A stretch of 64,000 nt of DNA, taken from Larkinella knui (GTDB lineage: Bacteria > Bacteroidota > Bacteroidia > Cytophagales > Spirosomataceae). The position numbers and the translations under genes were made by a program. The first letter of the stretch is position 1. Each line of letters opens with the position of its first letter. Shown piece after piece: positions 1-7,521 of this stretch. The stretch spans positions 124,001 to 188,000 of the forward strand of contig NZ_RQJP01000002.1 in NCBI RefSeq assembly GCF_003858645.1. The letters run 5' to 3'. The notes beneath the pieces were generated by a model, which saw only the letters and a list, made by a program, of their open reading frames with translations, searched no databases and was not told where the DNA came from.

Positions 1-492
1 GGCACCCCGGCCGATCCAGCCAAGGTTGAGCGTGATGAGCATATCGCCGTCTGGCAAAAAGAGTGGCCCATACGAATATTCGTGGTAGTTGCCAGACAAA
101 GGCCATTTCACGATGGACTGGTATTCGTTGGCTTCATCGTCACCGTCGGTATCGATCATTTTTGTCAGCTCACCGCGTTGTGTGGCATACAGAGCGCCCT
201 GGTGATAAGCCAGGCCGAGGGGTTCGTGCAAGCCGTAGGCAAACCGCTTGTACTGCGGTATACGGCTTCCTTTCATATACGGATTGCTGATGAGCCAAAC
301 CTCACCCCGGCGGGTCGAAACCCCCAGCCGGCCGTCGGGCAGCACGGCCATCCCGCCCACTTCCAGTTGAACCCCTTCCGGAATGGGAACGGTAATGAGT
401 CGGTAATAATCGTCTTCCGTAAGTGGGCGCTGCGCCACGGCCAGGGAAGAAATCAGGAGAGAAAAAAGAAGAAACGAGAGTCTGTTTTTCAT
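1..492 (-). CDS. Secreted beta-propeller/dehydrogenase-like protein, N-terminal fragment
   Basis: The first 164 codons of a gene that runs off the left edge of the window; the frame is open to base 1. It starts at the ATG complementary to 490-492. Residues 1-20 form a classic signal peptide (hydrophobic LLFSLLISSLAVA, then Q), so the product is periplasmic or surface-exposed. The rest shows short repeated strands such as AVLPDGRLGVSTRRGEVW and a DTDGDDEANEY stretch. These are typical of the propeller domain of secreted sorbosone/membrane-bound-dehydrogenase-like proteins that often carry a C-terminal cytochrome c. It is the last gene of a reverse-strand run (848-2608, csaA, this gene) with short gaps. 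The exact family cannot be fixed without the missing C-terminus. Confidence 0.75.
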   Translation of the reverse strand, partial: MKNRLSFLLFSLLISSLAVAQRPLTEDDYYRLITVPIPEGVQLEVGGMAVLPDGRLGVSTRRGEVWLISNPYMKGSRIPQYKRFAYGLHEPLGLAYHQGALYATQRGELTKMIDTDGDDEANEYQSIVKWPLSGNYHEYSYGPLFLPDGDMLITLNLGWIGRGA

Positions 493-502
493 GATTTTAT
501 AA

Positions 503-841
503 CTAGGCAATTCGGGAGCCGTTTTCTGTTTTACGTTCGGTTTGCAGTAAAGTCACTTCGCCATCCTTCCCAATAGCTCCCAAAACCAGGCATTCACTTT
601 TGAAGGAAGCAATTTGTTTGGGCGGGAAGTTAACAACCGCAACGATCTGCATACCAGTAAGTTGCTCCGGTTTGTAAAGCCGGGTTAGCTGTGCAGAGGA
701 CCGTTTGATCCCTTTTGGACCAAAATCGATGGTTAATTTATAAGCTGGTTTTCGGGCTTCCGGAAACTCTTCAACCGCCACAACCGTGCCGGTTACAATC
801 TCCACTTTTTCAAAGTCGGCCCACGAAATAGCGTTTTCCAT
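503..841 (-). CDS. csaA: CsaA-type tRNA-binding protein
   Basis: A protein of 112 residues, the usual length for CsaA, which is a single tRNA-binding OB-fold domain that dimerises and has been linked to chaperone or export functions. The sequence begins ISWADFEKVEIVTGTVVAVE and contains the family hallmarks KLTIDFGPKGIKRSSAQLT, MQIVAVVNFPPKQIASFKSE and the closing VLGAIGKDGEVTLL. There is no signal peptide, so it is cytoplasmic. It lies 6 bp after the PA14-type secreted protein gene and 10 bp before the propeller protein gene on the same strand. It is therefore probably co-transcribed with them, although no functional link is obvious. Confidence 0.93.
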   Translation of the reverse strand: MENAISWADFEKVEIVTGTVVAVEEFPEARKPAYKLTIDFGPKGIKRSSAQLTRLYKPEQLTGMQIVAVVNFPPKQIASFKSECLVLGAIGKDGEVTLLQTERKTENGSRIA

Positions 842-847
842 TGGCGG

Positions 848-2608
848 TCACCACAAAAGTGTGTACTGAATGGTCGCCGAACCCTCCTTCACATTCACCG
901 GCATCACCAGTTCCTGCCGTCCGGAGTTGGAACGCGTCGTCGGTTTCAGCCTGGAGTCAATCCGAATATAATACTTTCCATCGACCGAATACAAGCCTTT
1001 CGTGACTTCTTCCAGCGATGAACCAACCGCCAGCCGGCAATACAGGGCTTCGGTTTCCGGCCCTTTCAGAGTCAGCGTCCGGGTAAAGGACTTGCTATCG
1101 GCATCCGGCAAAACCGCATCGGTCAGGTCCAGATCCTTCATCCGATACTGCAGGGTTGGATAGCCCTGTTTGTCCATCGACAACCCTTTATATTTTAACT
1201 CATTGTCAGACAGACTATCCGGCCAGAACTGGCCGGAATTGGCCATCAGGGCCAGCGGATTCTGGGCCGACAATACCGCCAGAGTACCCAGCGGTTTCAA
1301 CAATTGCGGCTCTCCGCGTTCGTACCACATGTCGGTCACGTCGGCAAACTGCCCGCGCCAGACCTGCAGCAACGCTCCCTGATTGAGATCAATGGTATAA
1401 TTCAAGCCGGAAGGGCTCCCCACCGAGATGCAATGCGTTTTCTTTTTAGGACCATACATCACAAACGAACGGATCACCGCCGGTTTGGTAGTTGGTTCCA
1501 CTGCAATTTCGCCAACCGGATCGGGTTCGGGCAGCGAAGCCCGGGGATGCAGGGCCTGAAACTTGGTATCGGGAGCCGAAATGAAGAAACCCAGACCCGG
1601 CCGGGGCCACGAACGTCCGAAAAACAGGGTAAAGGGGTGTTTACCCGCAGTCAGATTCAGCTTCGCTGTATTCATATAACCCAGATCGAGCCGCTGGTTG
1701 GCAATCACCTCTTTGCCATCAATCTGCAGCGAGGCAAAACCGCCCTGCTGCAAAGCCACCGTATACATCGCCGTTTTGTCGACCACCAAATCTCCGGTAT
1801 ACACAATCCCGTGCCAGCGCGGCTGTCCGAAAGACACTTCGTAGGTCAGCGCCGAAATCGTATCTTCTTTTACCAGTTTCAGATTGGCGAGTTCCGCCTG
1901 TGAAACAGTCTCCGTTTTGTTTTCGTACAACTTGTATCGCAGGTTGGTCAGTTTCGCCACCGGGCGATCGGTAATCAATTGATAACCAACATTCCGAACC
2001 GCCACCGTACCGGTTTTCACACGTAAACTCACCGTTCCGTCGGTTCCGCCGGATCGCTTAGGCAGTACCAGGCTTTCGTGTACAACGACTCCATTGAGGA
2101 TCAGTTTTTCCAGCGTAGCCGGTCCTTTGCCACCACCCTGAAACAAAACTTCCAGTTGCTGCCACAAGCCCGGTGCTTTGCCGGCATTCTGCAAAGGCAG
2201 CAAGGTCGCGCTGCCTTCAATAGCGCCGGAGGTCATGGTATTGATCTCCGATTTTCCCCAATTATCAGCCAGACGGATGCCCGTCGAACCCAATGATAAG
2301 GTGGCCTCGGCACCCGGCGAGAGCATCACGTCCATAACCAGCCGAACGTCGTTGGCATTGGTCAATAAGGTAACGGGCTGACCGGGCGTTCCGACCAGCA
2401 GTCCGCTCCCGGCTTTGGTCTTGATGTCGGCCCGGAAAGGATTGACCTGAATACCGGCGGCCGGTTTCCAGTTGGCAGGCAGCGACGGCAACCGGTCGGT
2501 GGGAAGAAGCGTTAAAGATTCGTCAACAGATTGGCCCCAGACCGGTAACGCACCTGCCAGCAACAGCAGGGCGGTTCCCCGGTTGAACCATCGTAGAATG
2601 GGATTCAT
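848..2608 (-). CDS. Secreted PA14/laminin-G-fold protein (3-keto-disaccharide hydrolase-like)
   Basis: A 586-residue secreted protein with a signal peptide at about residues 1-25 (hydrophobic ALLLLAGALPVWG, then Q). Residues of about 60-215 resemble the jelly-roll DUF1080/3-keto-disaccharide hydrolase fold (for example EVLFQGGGKGPATLEKLILNG). Residues of about 225-350 look like a PA14 carbohydrate-binding domain (YTGDLVVDKTAMYTVALQQGG, DGKEVIANQRLDLGYM, KHPFTLFFGRSW). The C-terminal third resembles domains fused to membrane-bound sugar dehydrogenases. I infer a role in extracellular or periplasmic carbohydrate handling with the downstream propeller protein. Domain names come from pattern recognition only, and the precise substrate is unknown. 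Confidence 0.7.
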   Translation of the reverse strand: MNPILRWFNRGTALLLLAGALPVWGQSVDESLTLLPTDRLPSLPANWKPAAGIQVNPFRADIKTKAGSGLLVGTPGQPVTLLTNANDVRLVMDVMLSPGAEATLSLGSTGIRLADNWGKSEINTMTSGAIEGSATLLPLQNAGKAPGLWQQLEVLFQGGGKGPATLEKLILNGVVVHESLVLPKRSGGTDGTVSLRVKTGTVAVRNVGYQLITDRPVAKLTNLRYKLYENKTETVSQAELANLKLVKEDTISALTYEVSFGQPRWHGIVYTGDLVVDKTAMYTVALQQGGFASLQIDGKEVIANQRLDLGYMNTAKLNLTAGKHPFTLFFGRSWPRPGLGFFISAPDTKFQALHPRASLPEPDPVGEIAVEPTTKPAVIRSFVMYGPKKKTHCISVGSPSGLNYTIDLNQGALLQVWRGQFADVTDMWYERGEPQLLKPLGTLAVLSAQNPLALMANSGQFWPDSLSDNELKYKGLSMDKQGYPTLQYRMKDLDLTDAVLPDADSKSFTRTLTLKGPETEALYCRLAVGSSLEEVTKGLYSVDGKYYIRIDSRLKPTTRSNSGRQELVMPVNVKEGSATIQYTLLW

Positions 2609-2818
2609 CGAATAGGTAAAGTTTCAGTGTTTAAAGCAATTAAGTTGCAAGTTTGATCAAATGACCGCTTATTTTGCAAAAGGGAAAGTAAGCTCTTTTT
2701 TTACCCTAAACCAAACCCGAACTTTTCAACTTTACAAACGGATCAGGGTTGTAAAAATAGTGCATTTCGGTTGTATATTTCAGTAATTACGTCGGCAGAC
2801 TCCAAATCCCGCATTCCT

Positions 2819-4192
2819 ATGAAAAAGCCCGTTATTTTGAAAACCCGTGTCTGGTTGCTGGCCGAACTGTCAGTCGCTATTCTGCTCTGGGCATTTACGA
2901 GTAAAAAGGACGAATTTTCCCGGATTAGCTGGGCCGGGAAAACCGCATTTCCGGCTCCCGACCCCGACAACGGCGGTCTGAAACTCATCACCGGTTTTGG
3001 CGCGCTGACGGTGGCCGATAATCTGGGGCAGGCCCGGCACATCAGTGTCGACCCGAAAGGGACCATTTTTGTGAAGCTGAATCGCCTGAAAGATGGCAAG
3101 GGCATCGTTGAATTACAAGACACCAACGGCGATGGAAAAGCGGACAAAACCATCACGTTTGGGAATTATGCCGGAACCGGAATGGCGATTTTCAACGGCT
3201 ATCTGTACGCTTCGTCCGATACGTCGGTGTACCGGTATAAAATGACCAACGGAATGGTTGATCCGGAAACCAAACCGGAACCCATCGTGGTTGGGCTGAC
3301 ACTTCAGCGCCAGCATGCCTCCAAACCGCTGGCCTTCTCGCCCGCAGGGAAGATGTACGTTACCTTCGGGGCGCCCTCCAACGCCTGTCAGGAAAAAGAC
3401 CGCCAGCCGGGTTCCAAAGGCCAGGACCCCTGCCCGATTCTGGAAAACTACGGTGGTATCTGGGAATTTGACGCCAATAAACTCAACCAGAAACAAAGCG
3501 ACGGAATCCGCTATGCTACGGGCATTCGCAACGCCGTCGCGCTCGACTGGAACACGGCTTCGAACGCACTGTACGCGCTGCAACACGGCCGCGATAACCT
3601 CAACAACTGGGGCGGCAAATTTACCGACGAAGTGAGTGCCGAACTGCCTTCGGAAGAATTTCTGATGGTAAAAAAAGGCTCTGATTTTGGCTGGCCCTAC
3701 TGCTACAACGACCACGAACAGAACAAAAAACTGCTGGCTCCCGAATACGGTGGTGACGGCACTAAAGTTGATCGTTGTGCGGGGAAGGACAAACCGATCA
3801 TGGCTTTTCCGGGTCACTGGGCACCCAACGATGTGCTGTTTTATACGGGCAACCAGTTTCCGGCCAAATACAAAAACGGCGCTTTCATTTGCTTTCACGG
3901 CTCCTGGAATCGCGCTCCGCTGCAGCAGGGCGGCTATTTTGTCGCCTTCGTTCCGTTTGGCAGTGATGGAAAACCGTCGGGAAACTACGAGGTATTTGCC
4001 GAGAATTTTGCGGGTGTGGCCGAACTGGGAAAACCGGGAACGGCCGCGAATGCCGGAAAACTGGAGTTAGCCAGCCCCGGCGATGCCAAACACCGCCCGA
4101 TGGGTCTGGCGCAGGGACCGGACGGCTCTCTCTACATCACGGATTCGGTGAAAGGGAAAGTCTGGCGGGTGATGTATACGGCGAAGAAGTAA
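2819..4192 (+). CDS. PQQ-dependent sugar dehydrogenase-like secreted protein
   Basis: A protein of 457 residues from the ATG at 2819. An in-frame upstream start at 2771 is possible but would put a charged extension before the signal peptide, so I prefer 2819. An N-terminal hydrophobic segment (VWLLAELSVAILLWAF) targets it to the periplasm or membrane. The body shows the glucose/sorbosone dehydrogenase six-bladed propeller pattern: GQARHISVDPKGTIFVKL, a calcium-type loop DTNGDGKAD, ATGIRNAVALDWN, LPSEEFLMVKKGSDFGWPYC, FICFHGSWNR and RPMGLAQGPDGSLYITDSVKGKVWRV. Such enzymes oxidise sugars in the periplasm and pass electrons to the respiratory chain. It is divergent from the reverse-strand operon on its left and is followed by a strong hairpin. 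Confidence 0.85.
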   Translation: MKKPVILKTRVWLLAELSVAILLWAFTSKKDEFSRISWAGKTAFPAPDPDNGGLKLITGFGALTVADNLGQARHISVDPKGTIFVKLNRLKDGKGIVELQDTNGDGKADKTITFGNYAGTGMAIFNGYLYASSDTSVYRYKMTNGMVDPETKPEPIVVGLTLQRQHASKPLAFSPAGKMYVTFGAPSNACQEKDRQPGSKGQDPCPILENYGGIWEFDANKLNQKQSDGIRYATGIRNAVALDWNTASNALYALQHGRDNLNNWGGKFTDEVSAELPSEEFLMVKKGSDFGWPYCYNDHEQNKKLLAPEYGGDGTKVDRCAGKDKPIMAFPGHWAPNDVLFYTGNQFPAKYKNGAFICFHGSWNRAPLQQGGYFVAFVPFGSDGKPSGNYEVFAENFAGVAELGKPGTAANAGKLELASPGDAKHRPMGLAQGPDGSLYITDSVKGKVWRVMYTAKK

Positions 4193-4215
4193 GAAACCGG
4201 CGTCAATCAGTATAG

Positions 4216-4267
4216 TACTGCCACGGCCCGACGGAATACCGCCTTCGGCCGTGGCAGTATGGTTTTA
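4216..4267 (+). terminator. Hairpin terminator after the sugar dehydrogenase
   Basis: Perfect inverted arms TACTGCCACGGCC (4216-4228) and GGCCGTGGCAGTA (4247-4259) with an 18-nt spacer, followed by GGTTTT. It sits 23 bp after the dehydrogenase stop. The same TGCCACGGC/GCCGTGGCA core recurs in the hairpin at 12322-12360, so it may belong to a dispersed palindrome family. Confidence 0.75.
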
Positions 4268-4315
4268 GAAAAAAGGCCAAACTCATAGTAGATTTAACCC
4301 TTCAGTTTCAACCGT

Positions 4316-4738
4316 ATGAATCAGGAAATTCGTTGGGAACAACGGTTTGGAAATTTCAAAAAAGCCCTGTCTCAACTCAACAAATTCATTCAAAAAGGTG
4401 AATTAAATGAATTGGAAGAACAAGGGCTAATCAAAGCATTTGAGTATACGTACGAATTAGCCTGGAAAACCTTGCAGGATTTCTTGCGGGATAAAGGATA
4501 TAGCGAAATTGCTGGTCCCAAACCCGTTATTGAGCAAGCATTTCAGGACGGTTATATTGATGGGTTTGCCTGGGTTCGAATGCATAAAAGTCGTAATCTA
4601 ACCAATTTGGCTTATGAGCGTGAAATTGTTACTCAATTGAAAAGGCATATTCTTTCTGAACACGTTCAATCATTTGAAAGCCTAATTTCCAGATTAGAAA
4701 AAGAATCTTATTCGGACAATAAGCCTTCACTCGTATAA
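4316..4738 (+). CDS. HI0074-family nucleotidyltransferase substrate-binding protein (HEPN-like), orphan
   Basis: A 140-residue, all-helical protein of the HI0074/NTase_sub_bind family, related to HEPN proteins that pair with minimal nucleotidyltransferases in toxin-antitoxin-like modules. Hallmarks are WEQRFGNFKKAL, a central AFEYTYELAWKTLQDFL and the RN(x)nY stretch at residues 93-100 (RNLTNLAY). In this family the last motif usually reads RN...H.Y, with the histidine completing the HEPN R-x4-6-H active pair. Here the histidine position is Leu98. The nucleotidyltransferase gene that normally lies next to it is absent on both sides. The gene is more AT-rich than its neighbours, which suggests transfer. 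Its last 12 bp overlap the end of the convergent creatininase-like gene. A TAGATTTA box about 25 bp upstream could be a promoter. Confidence 0.8.
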   Translation: MNQEIRWEQRFGNFKKALSQLNKFIQKGELNELEEQGLIKAFEYTYELAWKTLQDFLRDKGYSEIAGPKPVIEQAFQDGYIDGFAWVRMHKSRNLTNLAYEREIVTQLKRHILSEHVQSFESLISRLEKESYSDNKPSLV

Positions 4739-5491
4739 ATCCTTCACATCCAGATTCGCCAGCTCGACCAGAAAACCGCTCAGTTTTTGCGTCACATCTT
4801 CAAAATACCGCCTGCCTTTCTCCGCCGTAGCCTGTTTCGGATTGCCAATGCCGGTATCTTCCGTCACCTGCGACCATTTCCGCTCGGCCCACGCCCAGCC
4901 TTCCCGCAGGGCCTGAACTTTCCATTTCTTGGCCGCTCCGTCGCCCGCTTCCTCCAGCGGCAACACCAGATCCGGGCGGAGGTGCAGCAGTAAGCTCGTC
5001 TCCATCTCGTCGGCGTGGTCGCCTTTGGGTTCGTCGAAATACGTCGACTTATCGAGCGTATGGAACCACGAGCAGGTGCTCAGAAACATGTCGGGAAAAC
5101 GAACTCCGAGTTCGCGCAACATGGTTTTAAAGTCATTTCCGCCGTGGCTGTTCAGAATCAAGAGCTTGTGAATTCCCTGCCGGTTCAGCACTTCGATGAT
5201 GTCGTTCAGAATTGCTTTCTGGGTGCTGGGATACAGGTTGATATCCAGTAGGATATCCGTTTGCCCGGTATTGACGCCAAACGGAATCGTGGGCAACACC
5301 ATCACTTTCGCGCCCTGCTCCCACGCCAGTCGCGCCGATTCGGCGGCAATCGTATCGGCTTCAATCACATCCGTCGCATACGGCATATGGTAGTTGTGGG
5401 CTTCGGTGGCCCCCCAGGGCAAAATGACCAGGTCGATGGGCTGGTCGTGAATGTGTTTCCAGTTGGCTTCGGCCAGTATATAGGGTCGCAT
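4727..5491 (-). CDS. Creatininase-family metal-dependent amidohydrolase
   Basis: A protein of 254 residues, normal for the creatininase/MftE/FAPy-deformylase family of cytoplasmic metal-dependent amidohydrolases. The family motif appears as LPWGATEAHNYHMPYATD (residues 24-41, with candidate ligands E30, H32, H35 and D41), then LILNSHGGND (H116) and GDHADEMETS (acidic and histidine residues near 159-164). These are the expected metal-site positions. The substrate cannot be told from sequence: members act on creatinine, formamidopyrimidines and peptide precursors. It stands alone, is convergent with the HI0074-like gene (12-bp overlap) and divergent from cydA. The palindromic repeat at 5507-5601 lies immediately upstream of its start. 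Confidence 0.88.
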   Translation of the reverse strand: MRPYILAEANWKHIHDQPIDLVILPWGATEAHNYHMPYATDVIEADTIAAESARLAWEQGAKVMVLPTIPFGVNTGQTDILLDINLYPSTQKAILNDIIEVLNRQGIHKLLILNSHGGNDFKTMLRELGVRFPDMFLSTCSWFHTLDKSTYFDEPKGDHADEMETSLLLHLRPDLVLPLEEAGDGAAKKWKVQALREGWAWAERKWSQVTEDTGIGNPKQATAEKGRRYFEDVTQKLSGFLVELANLDVKDLYE

Positions 5492-5506
5492 ACGATAGAG
5501 CTTAAA

Positions 5507-5601
5507 AGTTATTTCGCAGAGTTAAGCGGAGAATACCAGAGTTTATCAGAGAAAAACTCTGCGTAACTCTGATGTTCTCTGATAAACTCTGCGAAATAAC
5601 T
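5507..5601. repeat. Palindromic repeat family A, copy 1 (upstream of cydA)
   Basis: A 95-bp imperfect palindrome. Outer arms are AGTTATTTCGCAGAGTT (5507-5523) and its complement ending at 5601. A second inner pair, CAGAGTTTATCAGAGAA (5537-5553) with TTCTCTGATAAACTCTG (5575-5591), could form an alternative fold. The arm sequence GTTATTTCGCRGAGTTRAGCGG is shared with the copy after cydB (8557-8645) and, slightly changed, with the copy at 33430-33534. It lies between divergent genes, so it is not simply a terminator. Confidence 0.85.
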
Positions 5602-5692
5602 CTTTTTATCACAGACACGAAAATCTTGTTCGAAACCATTATTTCGTGTTCAGTTCCGTAGTAACTTGCCCGCGTTCCCATCTCCACCGACT

Positions 5693-7054
5693 ATGGATCA
5701 TGTTGAAATTCTCTCCCGCATTCAGTTTGCCTTCACGATTGCTTTCCATTACATCTACCCGCCCCTGAGCATCGGCCTCGGCGTTTGTCTGGTTTTCATG
5801 GAAGGCTTGTATTTAAAAACAAAAGACAAGGTTTACGAAGAACTGACCCGGTTTTGGGTCCGGATTTTTGCGCTCATTTTCGGCATCGGCGTCGCCACCG
5901 GTATTGTGATGGAGTTTGAATTCGGCACCAACTGGGCGGTTTATTCCCGCTACGTGGGCGATATTTTCGGGAGTGCCCTGGCCGCTGAGGGCATTTTTGC
6001 CTTTGCCCTCGAATCCGCTTTTCTGGGCATCCTGATTTTCGGCTGGAACCGCGTCAGTCCGCGTGTTCACTTCCTTTCGACGGTTCTGGTGGCTCTCGGT
6101 TCCATGTTTTCGGCCCTCTGGATTGTGGTCGCCAACTCGTGGCAACAAACGCCGACGGGGTATCGAATTGAAGGAACGGGACTGAAAGCCCGCGCCGTGG
6201 TGACCGACTTCTGGGAGATGGTCTTCAATCCGTCGTCCATCGAGCGGTATTCGCACGTGCTGATCGGGGCGTTTCTGGCCGGGTCATTCCTCGTACTGAG
6301 CGTCAGCGCCTGGTATATTCTGAAACGGAAATACGAGGTTCATTCCCGGAAAGCCTTCACGATCGCCTTGTGGGTGGCCGCCATTTCGTCCCTGGGGCAA
6401 CTGTTCACGGGCCACCAATCGGCGGAAGTGATCACCAAATACCAACCCGCCAAACTGGCCGCGGTCGAAGGCCATTTCGAATCGGCACCGGCCGACATGT
6501 ATCTTTTTGGCTGGGTCGACGCTGAAAAACAACAGGTTTCGGGGCTGAAAATACCGGGCGGGTTATCCTTTCTGGTCCACCAGGATTTCAAAAAAGCCAT
6601 TCCCGGCCTGAACAGTTTCAAACCCGAAAACCGGCCACGCGCGGTCAATTTCGTATTCCAAACCTATCACCTGATGGTCGGAATTGGCATGACGCTGATC
6701 GGGCTTTGCTGGCTGGGTATCTTTCTGTTATACCGCAAAAAACTGTTTCAAACCCGCTGGCTGATGGCGGTTTTCGTCGGCGCGGTGTTCCTGCCCCAGA
6801 TCGCCAATCAGGTGGGCTGGTATACGGCGGAAGTGGGTCGCCAACCGTGGGTGGTTTACGGCCTGCTGCGAACCTCCGACGCCCTCTCCCAGGCCGTCAA
6901 AGCCGAGCACGTCCTGATTTCGCTCATTCTGTTCACGCTGGTTTACGTCATTCTTTTTGTGCTGTTCATTTACCTCCTGAACAAGAAAATCCAGCACGGC
7001 CCCGACATCGGGCAGGAAGATCCGGAAACGCCAAGCTCAAGAATTGAATTATGA
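5693..7054 (+). CDS. cydA: Cytochrome bd-type ubiquinol oxidase subunit I
   Basis: A protein of 453 residues from ATG 5693. A longer in-frame start at 5666 adds only a non-homologous leader, and MDHVEILSRIQFAFTIAFHY is the family start. Subunit I binds the haems and oxidises quinol. His19 (AFHYIYPP), Glu99 and Glu107 (AAEGIFAFALES) and His188 (ERYSHVLIGAF) fall where the E. coli haem ligands and proton-channel residues lie. WYTAEVGRQPWVVYGLLRT near the C-terminus is characteristic of cyanide-insensitive-type (CioA-like) members. It is multi-spanning in the inner membrane. The last codons (IEL and stop) lie inside the left inverted repeat of the inserted IVP element at 7047-7078. CydB follows only after that insertion. 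No cydX is visible. Confidence 0.97.
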   Translation: MDHVEILSRIQFAFTIAFHYIYPPLSIGLGVCLVFMEGLYLKTKDKVYEELTRFWVRIFALIFGIGVATGIVMEFEFGTNWAVYSRYVGDIFGSALAAEGIFAFALESAFLGILIFGWNRVSPRVHFLSTVLVALGSMFSALWIVVANSWQQTPTGYRIEGTGLKARAVVTDFWEMVFNPSSIERYSHVLIGAFLAGSFLVLSVSAWYILKRKYEVHSRKAFTIALWVAAISSLGQLFTGHQSAEVITKYQPAKLAAVEGHFESAPADMYLFGWVDAEKQQVSGLKIPGGLSFLVHQDFKKAIPGLNSFKPENRPRAVNFVFQTYHLMVGIGMTLIGLCWLGIFLLYRKKLFQTRWLMAVFVGAVFLPQIANQVGWYTAEVGRQPWVVYGLLRTSDALSQAVKAEHVLISLILFTLVYVILFVLFIYLLNKKIQHGPDIGQEDPETPSSRIEL

Positions 7055-7078
7055 ATTATGGATGATGAACGATGAATG
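7047..7078. repeat. Left terminal inverted repeat of the IVP element
   Basis: A 32-bp sequence starting at the last codons of cydA. Its reverse complement matches 7482-7513 at 30 of 32 positions; the core runs CATTCATCGTTCATCAT and CATAATTCAT. It overlaps the cydA stop codon (7052-7054). Confidence 0.9.
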
Positions 7079-7079
7079 T

Positions 7080-7442
7080 TCAGCTTGTGAGGTTTCTCTT
7101 TGTGTTAAGAATAATAGTGCGGATTAACTTTAACAAGCTGTTGGCATCATTGTAAATACTAGCAAACTCCGCATCATTCAGATAATCAGTCGCTTTTAAT
7201 AGCTCGAGCCAATACATAACTTCATCGCATTCTTTTTGTGCAATACCCATTTTGTTGATGAAATCAGCCTTACTAACAGCATTATTGGCTTCACGAATAT
7301 TAGCACCAACGGAAGTGCCAGAGCGAAGCAACTGCTTGGTCAACACATACTCCTGTCTACTCGTAGTGATGTATTGAGACAGACGGATGGTACGGATGGC
7401 AAACTGAAAACTTTTTTCACGAACGACATTTTCTTTTTTCAT
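7080..7442 (-). CDS. Four-helix bundle protein (23S rRNA intervening-sequence protein family)
   Basis: A 120-residue helical protein with the family pattern: REKSFQFAIRTIRLSQYI, LTKQLLRSGTSVGANIREANNAVSKADFINKM, AQKECDEVMYWLELL and a C-terminal LLKLIRTIILNTK. This family is encoded inside 23S rRNA intervening sequences and is structurally related to the Avd protein of diversity-generating retroelements. Its biochemical role is unsettled, but a basic surface suggests nucleic-acid binding. The gene runs against cydA and cydB and is enclosed by the 32-bp inverted repeats. It is clearly more AT-rich than the cyd genes, which supports an outside origin. I see no reverse transcriptase or template repeat nearby, so a retroelement role here is unsupported. 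Confidence 0.88.
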   Translation of the reverse strand: MKKENVVREKSFQFAIRTIRLSQYITTSRQEYVLTKQLLRSGTSVGANIREANNAVSKADFINKMGIAQKECDEVMYWLELLKATDYLNDAEFASIYNDANSLLKLIRTIILNTKRNLTS

Positions 7443-7481
7443 AATCAGGACAGAGATGGTGGATACTTCCTAAAGCTAAAC

Positions 7482-7513
7482 CATTCATCGTTCATCATTC
7501 ATAATTCATCATT
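7482..7513. repeat. Right terminal inverted repeat of the IVP element
   Basis: Partner of 7047-7078 with two mismatches. It ends 8 bp before the cydB start codon, so it lies across the cydB translation-initiation region and could pair with the left arm in a cydAB transcript. Confidence 0.9.
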
Positions 7514-7521
7514 AAAAAGTC

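Larger units (their letters stand above)
7047..7513 (-). mobile_element. IVP-type cassette inserted between cydA and cydB
   Basis: A 467-bp unit made of two 32-bp inverted repeats (7047-7078 and 7482-7513, 30/32 matches) around a single reverse-strand gene of the four-helix-bundle/23S rRNA intervening-sequence protein family. It separates cydA from cydB, which are normally adjacent or overlapping. The architecture, stem-forming arms around one IVP gene, is that of intervening sequences found in 23S rRNA genes. I infer that the same kind of cassette has moved into a protein-coding operon. No transposase lies inside and no target-site duplication is obvious by eye. Confidence 0.75.

Noticed and set aside
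3113-3898. Reverse-strand ORF of 261 residues inside the sugar dehydrogenase gene
   Set aside because: Shadow frame of a well-supported gene.
7080-7442. Diversity-generating retroelement accessory protein (Avd)
   Set aside because: The fold family is related to Avd, but no reverse transcriptase, template repeat or variable repeat is nearby; the inverted repeats fit the IVP type better.
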